From an uncultured Oscillospiraceae bacterium (lineage in GTDB: Bacteria; Bacillota; Clostridia; Oscillospirales; Oscillospiraceae), in NCBI GenBank assembly GCA_947624465.1, contig CANQKJ010000096.1, forward strand, positions 1 through 8,080: a DNA stretch of 8,080 nucleotides, in the 5' to 3' direction. The notes beneath the pieces were generated by a model. That model was not told the DNA's origin. It searched no databases and saw only the letters and a list, made by a program, of their open reading frames with translations. Below are positions 1-5,914 of this stretch, one piece after another. The translations under genes and the position numbers were made by a program. Numbering within the stretch: position 1 is the stretch's first letter; every line of letters starts with the position of its first letter.

Positions 1-2328
1 CTCGGCGATGGGCCCCATCTCCTGGTGCTCGGCGGTGAAGCGCAGCTCCAGATTCACGGTAAAGGTGGTGCCCTTCCCCGGCGCGCTGTCCACTGAAATG
101 GTCCCACCCATCATGTCCACAATGTTCTTGGTGATGGCCATGCCCAGGCCGGTGCCCTGGATGCCGCTGACGGTGGAGGTGCGCTCCCGGGTAAAGGGGT
201 CGAAAACGGTCTTGGCAAACTCGGGGCTCATGCCGATGCCGGTGTCGCTGACCCGAAACTCGTAGACGCCGCAGCCCGGCTTGGGGGACGGCTTCTGGGT
301 GACGCGGACGGCCACCTTTCCCCCGGCGGGGGTGAATTTGATGGCGTTGGAGGTCAGATTCAGCAGGATCTGGTTCAGCCGCAGCCGGTCGCAGAAGACC
401 TCCTCGTCGGTCACGTCCACCGTGTCGATGAACAGCTCCAGACGCTTGGAGTGGATATCGGACTGGATGATGTTCCGCAGGCCCTGGAGGATATCCGCCA
501 GGTTCTCGGGCCGCTCCTCGATGGTCACTTTGCCCGACTCGATGCGGCTCATGTCCAGCACGTCGTTGATGAGGGAGAGCAGGTGGTTGGAGGCCTGCGC
601 GATCTTGGACAGATAGTCCTGGGCCCGCTCCTGGTTGTCAAGATGGGTGGTGGTCAGGGCGGTGTAGCCGATGATGGCGTTCATGGGGGTGCGGATGTCG
701 TGGGACATATTGTTGAGGAAGGTGGTCTTGGCCCGGTTGGCGGCGTCCGCCGCCTGAAGGGCGTGAGACAGCTCCTCCGTCTTTGCCTGCAGTTCGCCGG
801 TGGCCTGGGCCACCTTCCGCTCCAGCTGCCGCTGATTTCGGGTCCGCACCGCCAGCATGGCCAGGGCAAAGCAGAGCAGGAGGATCAGGGCGGTGCCTAA
901 AATACCGTAGAGCGGGTTTCGGTACAGAAAGGCGGTCAGGGTCATGTCGGTGCGCAGACCGGCATCGATTTCCCGGGACATGATGGCGTCCAGTTCCATT
1001 TCGGTGAAGCTGTCCGCCCCCTTATCCAGCAGGGAGAGCAGGTAGCGGCCGTTGTGGACGCCCTCCCCCACGGCAAAGGACAGGGAGGTCTCTCCAAGGG
1101 CGACAGAGGACAGCCGGTTCTGCTCGTCCCGCTGGGCGTACCATTCGGCGGTGTAGGCGTAGAGGATGGTGGCGTCCGCGTCGCCGTCCAGCACCGCCCG
1201 GACGCAGTCCTTCGTGTTGGAATACCGGATCAGCGCCTCCTCCGGGTAGCGGCTGGCGATGTAGCCGTTGATGGCCTCGGCCCGCTCCATCACCGCCAGG
1301 CGGCTGGCCGTCCCGGTAAAGCCGTCCAGAGCCAGACGGGCGAAACCGGTCTGGAAATAGGGCACCGTGATCTTGTAGCCCTCCTCCTCCGCCAGATAGT
1401 AGTCGCCGGTGAAGTCCAGCACCACGTCCGCCTCTCCCGCGGTGCGCATGGCGTAGTACTCCTCCCGGTCCTTCACCGGGAGGAACTCATAGCGGAGCTC
1501 CAGCCGCTGGGCCAAAGCGTCGAAAATGGCGGGGAGGATGCCCTTGGCCTCGCCGTCCTCAAAGTAACAGTAGGGCACCCGGTCCGGGTTGAACAGCAGC
1601 CGCAGGGGCCGGCCGGAGGCGCGGTGTTCCTTCAGAAAGGCCCGCTCCCCGGCGTTCATGATAATGGCGCCGCTCTGGTCGGCGGAGTAATAGGCCTCGT
1701 GGAGGGAGTCCCGCCAGTTGGGGTCGTGGAGGTCCATCTCGTCGATGGCCTCGTTGATCCGGTCCATCAGCTCGCCCCGGTCCTTCCGGGTGCAGATGTA
1801 AAAGGGGCTGGCGTCGAAGGACTCCAGCAGCCACTCATTTTCCAGCAGCCGCAGGCTGCCGGTGAGGGCGGCGTCCACCAGCATACCCACGGTGACGCCG
1901 TCATAGGTGGCGTAGTCTCCCTCCACGATGGCCTCATTCCCGGCCTTCACCGTAAAAATGGTGGAGTTGACGCCGATGTTCTGGTTCGAGAAAAGGAACT
2001 CCTCCTCCCGCTCGGGCGTTTTGGACACCGAGGTGACCACGTCCACCTCGCCGCTGCGCAGCATATCCAGGGCGTCGGCGTAGGAGCCGTCGTAACCCAC
2101 ATACTCGTAGGACCAGCCGCCGTGGATGGCCAGCCGCTGGAGAAATTCATATCCGTAGCCGCTCCGGCGGCCGTCCTCCCCGATGATATGGTAGCCGGAG
2201 AAGGCAAAAAAACCCACCCGGAGGACCTCCGTCTGTTCCGCAGCCGGACCCGCGGCCAGCGCGGCGGGGCAAAGCAGGGCCAACAGCAGCGCGGCCAGAA
2301 TGAAGCACAGCAGGCGGGGCCTTTTCAT
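1..2328 (-). CDS. Hybrid-type sensor histidine kinase with two solute-binding domains (3' end outside window)
   Basis: Membrane sensor kinase of the BvgS-like architecture; 776 codons are visible and the frame is still open at the left edge. A hydrophobic signal peptide covers about residues 1-25, followed by two periplasmic-type SBP_bac_3 domains (about 33-250 and 265-460), one membrane segment (about 474-493), a charged coiled-coil linker (495-540) and the kinase core. The H-box is NMSHDIRTPMNAIIGY with the phospho-accepting His at about 543. The N-box NQILLNLTSNAIKF lies near 648, and the G-boxes DTGIGM and GTGLGM near 696 and 725. ATG was chosen because GGGGG lies 8 bases upstream and the signal peptide begins there. 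The sequence continues past the ATPase domain into a linker, as in proteins that carry receiver and Hpt domains; those domains are inferred, not seen. The ligand is unknown but probably an amino acid or similar small solute. The gene is very GC-rich, unlike everything to its right. Confidence 0.93.
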   Translation of the reverse strand, partial: MKRPRLLCFILAALLLALLCPAALAAGPAAEQTEVLRVGFFAFSGYHIIGEDGRRSGYGYEFLQRLAIHGGWSYEYVGYDGSYADALDMLRSGEVDVVTSVSKTPEREEEFLFSNQNIGVNSTIFTVKAGNEAIVEGDYATYDGVTVGMLVDAALTGSLRLLENEWLLESFDASPFYICTRKDRGELMDRINEAIDEMDLHDPNWRDSLHEAYYSADQSGAIIMNAGERAFLKEHRASGRPLRLLFNPDRVPYCYFEDGEAKGILPAIFDALAQRLELRYEFLPVKDREEYYAMRTAGEADVVLDFTGDYYLAEEEGYKITVPYFQTGFARLALDGFTGTASRLAVMERAEAINGYIASRYPEEALIRYSNTKDCVRAVLDGDADATILYAYTAEWYAQRDEQNRLSSVALGETSLSFAVGEGVHNGRYLLSLLDKGADSFTEMELDAIMSREIDAGLRTDMTLTAFLYRNPLYGILGTALILLLCFALAMLAVRTRNQRQLERKVAQATGELQAKTEELSHALQAADAANRAKTTFLNNMSHDIRTPMNAIIGYTALTTTHLDNQERAQDYLSKIAQASNHLLSLINDVLDMSRIESGKVTIEERPENLADILQGLRNIIQSDIHSKRLELFIDTVDVTDEEVFCDRLRLNQILLNLTSNAIKFTPAGGKVAVRVTQKPSPKPGCGVYEFRVSDTGIGMSPEFAKTVFDPFTRERTSTVSGIQGTGLGMAITKNIVDMMGGTISVDSAPGKGTTFTVNLELRFTAEHQEMGPIAE

Positions 2329-2360
2329 CACAGATTCCCCCAAACCGAAAAGATGTTTTA

Positions 2361-2389
2361 ACTATACCTTAAAACCGTTCCAAATGCAA
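2361..2389 (-). promoter_or_regulatory. Sigma-A type promoter of the sensor kinase gene
   Basis: On the minus strand TTGCAT (2384-2389) and TATAGT (2361-2366) are separated by exactly 17 bases. Transcription would start near 2354, giving a leader of about 25 bases that contains the GGGGG ribosome binding site at 2337-2341. The kinase is therefore probably transcribed independently of the CapA gene upstream. Confidence 0.6.
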
Positions 2390-2411
2390 GGCCAACCGGA
2401 CTTGGACGCGG

Positions 2412-2440
2412 AAAAACGCGGAACGGCCGCAATCGTTCGC
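2412..2440 (-). terminator. Possible weak intrinsic terminator after the CapA gene
   Basis: Read on the minus strand, GCGAACG can pair with CGTTCCGC (one bulged C, 8-base loop), followed by GTTTTT. It lies 17 bases after the CapA stop codon and just before the kinase promoter, where an operon end is expected. The bulge and short T-run make it a modest candidate. Confidence 0.35.
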
Positions 2441-2456
2441 ATTGTTTCAAGGACGC

Positions 2457-3623
2457 TCAGGGCATTTGCTCCAAGATATATTCTTTTACATCCTCTAATC
2501 TGCTCTGCTCCCAATCTCGATTTTTTTCTTTTTCCGCCAAGGGACAAATAATGAAAAAGTCCAGGGCTTCTCCTGGCACACGTCCACTCCTTTTAGGATT
2601 TGAAAAGTGTTCCTTCCATTTATCCTCTGAGGCATTGGCATATTGCGTGGGATCCAGATAGATCTGCTGCCGCTTTGTGGCCGCGATAAACATTTTAGCG
2701 GCAAGAGGAGCGAGCAAATCATATTCTGCTTCAGGAACATTCTGAAATATCCGAGGAATATCTCCTTGAACAATATGTTCTGAATCGCGTAATATTTTTA
2801 TTCCAAACGGTTCAAAAGAGTAGCTCTTTTCTGAAAATTCCAATTTCAAAAGCAGTCCCTTGTCAGTATTGAACTGCGCCCGCTGGTAATCAGTATCGAA
2901 AATAAAGTTTCCGAGCGAATAGAAAATTGCTTTATCCCCTATTATTTCATAATTCATAGGTACGTGTGGATGATGGGAGACTACGATATCAGCACCCATA
3001 TCAAGATAGGAAAGGTATCTGTTTCGCGTATACGGAGAAGGAAGCGAAGTGAATTCTTCACCACCGTGAGAAACGACAATACACCAGCGGCATATTTTCT
3101 TGATCCTATCGATAGTATCCTGAATCGTGGCTGTATCGCTCCAACTCAGGCAGCCAGGTGTATCAATGCCTGCGGGCTTGCAGCCGCGTTGATAGCCTAC
3201 GCCGAAAAGCCCTATCCCGCCAGCGTCTTTTAAAATAATTGGTTCCCGCGCTTCCTTCAGGTCCCTTCCGGCCCCAATCGTTCTAACACCGAGCCTTTTT
3301 GCCTCATTCAGCGTACTTACCAAACCGAGTTCCCCGGCATCCATGATATGGTTGTTGCAAATATTCCAAATATCGGCGTGCATCTTTGACAGCACTTCAG
3401 TCACCGCAGGATCCATCGTATGCAGGAGTTGTCCGACGCCGTCTATGGCCGTATTTTTAATATCCTTGATCAGCGGCCCCTCAACATTTGCAACCACATG
3501 ATCAGCGCTGCTCAGGAATTTATAAATATCATCAGACAAAAGATCCGGATCATTCCACATTCCATCCATATATCGGTCGAACCCAATGTCGCCAGTAAAT
3601 ATGAGAGAAACTGTTCGCTTCAT
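2457..3623 (-). CDS. CapA-family metallophosphatase (poly-gamma-glutamate CapA/PgsA-like), soluble form
   Basis: A 388-residue protein of the CapA (PGA_cap) branch of the calcineurin-like phosphoesterase fold. The metal-site motifs appear in order: TGD (10-12), NVEGP (46-50), NNH (90-92), SHGGEE (185-190) and HHPHV (217-221), followed by YSLGNF (235-240). All expected His, Asp and Asn ligands are present, so the enzyme is probably active. The phosphatase domain starts at residue 5, with no signal peptide or N-terminal membrane segment, unlike Bacillus PgsA/CapA; this copy should be cytoplasmic. The start is supported by GGAGG seven bases before the ATG. It follows the Mur ligase gene by 27 bases in the same operon. 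Family members are tied to poly-gamma-glutamate synthesis or hydrolysis, and the Mur-ligase neighbour fits a gamma-glutamyl product. The exact substrate cannot be read from the sequence. The C-terminal part (about 290-388) matches no motif I know. Confidence 0.9.
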   Translation of the reverse strand: MKRTVSLIFTGDIGFDRYMDGMWNDPDLLSDDIYKFLSSADHVVANVEGPLIKDIKNTAIDGVGQLLHTMDPAVTEVLSKMHADIWNICNNHIMDAGELGLVSTLNEAKRLGVRTIGAGRDLKEAREPIILKDAGGIGLFGVGYQRGCKPAGIDTPGCLSWSDTATIQDTIDRIKKICRWCIVVSHGGEEFTSLPSPYTRNRYLSYLDMGADIVVSHHPHVPMNYEIIGDKAIFYSLGNFIFDTDYQRAQFNTDKGLLLKLEFSEKSYSFEPFGIKILRDSEHIVQGDIPRIFQNVPEAEYDLLAPLAAKMFIAATKRQQIYLDPTQYANASEDKWKEHFSNPKRSGRVPGEALDFFIICPLAEKEKNRDWEQSRLEDVKEYILEQMP

Positions 3624-3650
3624 CCCGCGGCCTCCAAAATCGCAATACCT

Positions 3651-4847
3651 TTATTCATGTCCCTCAAGCACGATCTTTGCAAATATGTTTCCACGTTCCT
3701 CGAAATTCTTGAAATATCCATATGATGCAGCGGCGGGGGAAAACAGACAGGCGCACCCCTTGGGAGTTATTTTTTTTGCCAATGCCACAGCATCGCAAAG
3801 CGTATCCTTGTAATAACAGTAGGGCAAAGCAGATACGGATTGAAATATCCTTCGCCCGGATTCATAAGACAGTATATAAAAGAGTTCTGGATGACAATTC
3901 ATATATTCAATTATACAATCATAATTAATTTGTCGATCCATGCCACCGATCAACACTGTTTTCACATTTGAAATGCTTTTGATCGCTTCGATTGTCGCTT
4001 GCGGAATTGTAGAAATAGAGTCATCATAATAATCTATACCGTCGACACGCGAAACAAACTGCATTCGATGCGGAAGCCCTTGGAAAGTCTCGATCGCTTT
4101 TGCGACCTCAGTTTCAGAACACCCATACAATTCCGTACAAACAGTGTAAACAAACCGCGCATTGAATTGATTGTGGCTGCCAGCGAGCAGCATTTTAAAT
4201 GATAAGGGAGAATTATAAGGGATCTCCCTGCGCTGAGCTTTTGTATCAACAAATGGTACGTTTTCCCCGTAGATAAAAAAATCACATGGCTCTTGATGCA
4301 GGGTGATATTTGACTTGGCAGAACGATAGTTATCAAGCGTTCCATAATAATCCAAGTGGTCTTCATAAAGATTGAGCCATACTGCTATATGCGGAGAGTA
4401 TTTTAAATGTGATAATTGATGACAGGACATCTCGAACACTATGATGGTATTCTTATCATATTCGTCATAGCAATCTAAGCAAGGGCGGCCTATATTGCCG
4501 ACAAGTTGAACGTTATCGCCTTTACAGGATCGCAGGACATGGAACAGCATAGAAGCTGTCGTACTTTTCCCTTTGGTCCCAGTGATCCCAATTGTTTGTG
4601 GGGCAAATTCCCCAAGGAACAGCTCCGTTTGAGAGGTATATTTCTCACTATAAGATTCAACTTTAATTCCTGGACTTTTGATAATCAAGTCGTATTCATC
4701 TTCGTTGATATCCTCTGCCTTCCCTTCAAAAACTGACAGCTTATTAACAGAGCAATATCTCCGGATAAAGCGCTCGGTCGATTGGCCTTCACGGCCATAC
4801 CCCCATATTAAAACACGTTTATCTTTCAGACGATCCGCTATCTTCAT
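3651..4847 (-). CDS. murD: MurD-family amino-acid ligase (UDP-MurNAc-L-Ala:D-Glu ligase or paralogue)
   Basis: A 398-residue Mur ligase with all three domains. The N-terminal Rossmann domain has GYGREG (16-21) and the MurD signature IKSPGI (56-61). The central ATPase has the P-loop GTKGKST (90-96), the NLYEDHLD segment and YRSAK, whose Lys matches the carbamylated Lys of MurD. The C-terminal domain has DDSISTIPQAT and ends with SPAAASYGYFKNFEERG, very like MurD's SPA-AS-D-FKNFEERG. The reaction would be ATP-dependent amide bond formation, classically adding D-Glu to UDP-MurNAc-L-Ala in the cytoplasm. It is a little shorter than the usual 430-450 residues and has GGMDRQ where canonical MurD has a GGDGKG-type loop, so substrate specificity may differ. 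It sits with a CapA gene rather than in a division/cell-wall cluster, which suggests a paralogue. I chose ATG at 4847 with AAAGGA at 4860-4865 (spacing a little long) over the in-frame TTG at 4868, because typical MurD N-termini begin at this Met. Confidence 0.85.
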   Translation of the reverse strand: MKIADRLKDKRVLIWGYGREGQSTERFIRRYCSVNKLSVFEGKAEDINEDEYDLIIKSPGIKVESYSEKYTSQTELFLGEFAPQTIGITGTKGKSTTASMLFHVLRSCKGDNVQLVGNIGRPCLDCYDEYDKNTIIVFEMSCHQLSHLKYSPHIAVWLNLYEDHLDYYGTLDNYRSAKSNITLHQEPCDFFIYGENVPFVDTKAQRREIPYNSPLSFKMLLAGSHNQFNARFVYTVCTELYGCSETEVAKAIETFQGLPHRMQFVSRVDGIDYYDDSISTIPQATIEAIKSISNVKTVLIGGMDRQINYDCIIEYMNCHPELFYILSYESGRRIFQSVSALPYCYYKDTLCDAVALAKKITPKGCACLFSPAAASYGYFKNFEERGNIFAKIVLEGHE

Positions 4848-4926
4848 ACGGCAAGAGTTTCCTTTCAAATGATTAAAAAAGTCACAAAAGATGATAATAT
4901 CCTACAGGCAAACGATCTTGTTTGTC

Positions 4927-4955
4927 ATTATATCATGGTGAGCGTTCGTTTTCAA
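4927..4955 (-). promoter_or_regulatory. Near-consensus sigma-A promoter of the Mur ligase/CapA operon
   Basis: On the minus strand TTGAAA (4950-4955) and a perfect TATAAT (4927-4932) are 17 bases apart. Transcription should start near 4920, leaving a leader of about 70 bases before the ATG at 4847. Strength close to consensus suggests constitutive expression unless a repressor acts nearby. Apart from this promoter, a 19-base palindrome (5123-5141) and the tRNA terminator, I see nothing in the gene-free stretch 4848-5175. Confidence 0.7.
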
Positions 4956-5122
4956 CCCATTTACAGGAATCCCAGTCAATCAAGACGGCAAAATAACATA
5001 TTCTGATACATCCCGCAGTGAAGATATGAAGCAAAAACTCTTGTGTGCTAAATTGGGCTTCGTTACAAATTGTAAAAGATGAGGTTATCGGGAACAAATC
5101 CTAAGCGCCCACAACTGCTGGT

Positions 5123-5141
5123 GAACTTTAAGCTAAAGTTC
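5123..5141. repeat. Perfect 8-base inverted repeat
   Basis: GAACTTTA and TAAAGTTC are separated by three bases (AGC). It lies just beyond the tRNA terminator and about 170 bases upstream of the operon promoter. It could be an operator-like palindrome or a second hairpin after the terminator; no long T-run follows on either strand. Confidence 0.45.
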
Positions 5142-5144
5142 AAA

Positions 5145-5176
5145 CAAAAAGCGCTGCTGGAACACCAACAGCGCTT
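5145..5176 (-). terminator. Strong intrinsic terminator directly downstream of the tRNA 3' end
   Basis: On the minus strand AAGCGCTGTTGG pairs with CCAGCAGCGCTT around a TGTT loop (12 pairs, one of them G-T), and the descending arm runs into TTTTTG. It begins at the last base of the tRNA CCA, so it is the native terminator of the tRNA gene left on this side of the insertion. No T-run exists on the plus strand, so it works in one direction only. Confidence 0.85.
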
Positions 5177-5208
5177 GGTGCGGGCGGCGGGACTCGAACC
5201 CGCACACC
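5176..5208 (-). tRNA. 3' fragment of a tRNA gene (probably tRNA-Leu); likely attachment-site core
   Basis: Read on the minus strand, this contains a complete T-arm: stem GCGGG/CCCGC at 5199-5203 and 5187-5191, with loop TTCGAGT. The 3' acceptor strand CGCCCGC (5180-5186), discriminator A and encoded CCA (5176-5178) follow. The matching 5' acceptor strand GCGGGCG, D-arm and anticodon arm are absent from the adjoining sequence, so only the 3' end remains. The discriminator A, GCGGG T-stem and the GTGGTGT tail of what looks like a long variable arm suggest tRNA-Leu; the anticodon cannot be known. A truncated tRNA 3' end followed by its own terminator is what integration into a tRNA gene by a tyrosine recombinase leaves on the far side of the element. 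The right edge of the homology is approximate. Confidence 0.75.
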
Positions 5209-5211
5209 ACT

Positions 5212-5242
5212 AAGGTAATGGAACCTAAAGGTGATGTAACCT
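5212..5242. repeat. Two 15-base imperfect direct repeats next to the tRNA fragment
   Basis: AAGGTAATGGAACCT (5212-5226) and AAGGTGATGTAACCT (5228-5242) match at 13 of 15 positions with a 16-base period, and each copy has inverted AGGT/ACCT ends. Their position just inside the presumed element end suggests binding sites for an integrase or excisionase. This role is inferred. Confidence 0.6.
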
Positions 5243-5914
5243 CAGTGAAGGTCCTGCTGGTTAAAAATTTTCTTCCCCGCAAACCAATGTGTCATCACCA
5301 TTGTAGGTAAGTCCTGCGGAATAACGTCAGTGGCATGGCCTTTGCCTTGCCTAGCCACACTGTCTGTCCGAAAAAGCGAAGCGCAGAAAGACAGACACAG
5401 CTGTAGTCCAGAATCTATCTCGACTGGCCATCACGGAGTAACTTGACACCATCAGCGAAAGTGACGACTTGATTATCGGTGTACAAGACCGTTAAATGAC
5501 TGCTACGTCCGAAAACAGTGCTAAAATCCGCGCCAAGCACCGGCAATAATAGGCGAAGTTCTACGGCAAGCGCACAGGGGGTGTCCGGCAGTTTCTATAA
5601 TTTGGGCCGTGCGTGGTCATCAACTGGAACTGGAATAATGAACAGTAGGTGGAGTATATTTACACAAGTTATATGCGACATGGGAAGGTATACTGTCCCC
5701 TTCTTCACTGTATTCATATTGACCATTCCCGTTAACAGCTTCCAAAAATCTGGTTAGAACTCTCCGCCATCCCGTCCCATCAAAAACGTCTGATGTTAAT
5801 CAAACCTGTCTTGAGGTTAGACAATTATCAATGCTATAAAGCATTTAAGAACTTAAAAATCAGTGAAATCATACTGGAGAATTAAAAGTGTAAGATTTCG
5901 GTACCACTATCATG
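5243..5914. other. Gene-poor stretch with stem-loops and short staggered open frames
   Basis: No frame here has a convincing start, ribosome binding site and family match. Three stem-loops lie close together: 5328-5362 (CAGTGGC with GCCACACTG, one bulge), 5361-5397 (TGTCTGTC with GACAGACA, perfect 8 pairs) and 5442-5487 (CTTGACACC with GGTGTACAAG, one bulge). On the minus strand three short open frames follow one another in shifted frames: about 30 codons ending at 5561, 59 codons at 5415-5594 and 62 codons at 5242-5430. This would fit a decayed gene with frameshifts, or structured non-coding DNA such as an element end, a transfer origin or an RNA. I recognise no family. From 5760 to 5914 there is only a small AATGCT/AGCATT hairpin (5830-5845) and no clear terminator for the gene to the right. 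Confidence 0.5.

Noticed and set aside
8..983. Several plus-strand open frames over the kinase core
   Set aside because: All are antisense to the H-box, N-box and G-box region of the kinase and show no start signals or family motifs.
1054..2361. 435-codon open frame on the plus strand
   Set aside because: It lies opposite the sensor kinase, whose domains and motifs are continuous through this region. Long antisense frames are common in GC-rich genes, and its protein looks like low-information G/V/H/Q-rich sequence.
3651..4868. Longer Mur ligase starting at TTG 4868
   Set aside because: This start overlaps the AAAGGA ribosome binding site and adds seven residues atypical for MurD; the ATG at 4847 begins the usual N-terminal motif.
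5026..5082. 18-codon plus-strand frame starting MKQKLL
   Set aside because: It is very short, with no ribosome binding site and no follow-on gene; probably chance.
5176..5290. A complete tRNA gene on the minus strand
   Set aside because: The required 5' acceptor sequence GCGGGCG and an anticodon arm are not found upstream; only the T-arm and the 3' acceptor strand are present.
5518..5757. 79-codon plus-strand frame starting with GTG
   Set aside because: It has no ribosome binding site and no recognisable family, and it overlaps open frames on the other strand; treated as part of the gene-poor stretch.
5243..5914. Giant ornate RNA (GOLLD or ROOL type) or a group II intron
   Set aside because: The size and tRNA proximity made these worth considering, but I cannot find defining motifs such as a domain V hairpin with a GUGYG start, and the known ornate RNA consensus cannot be tested by eye.
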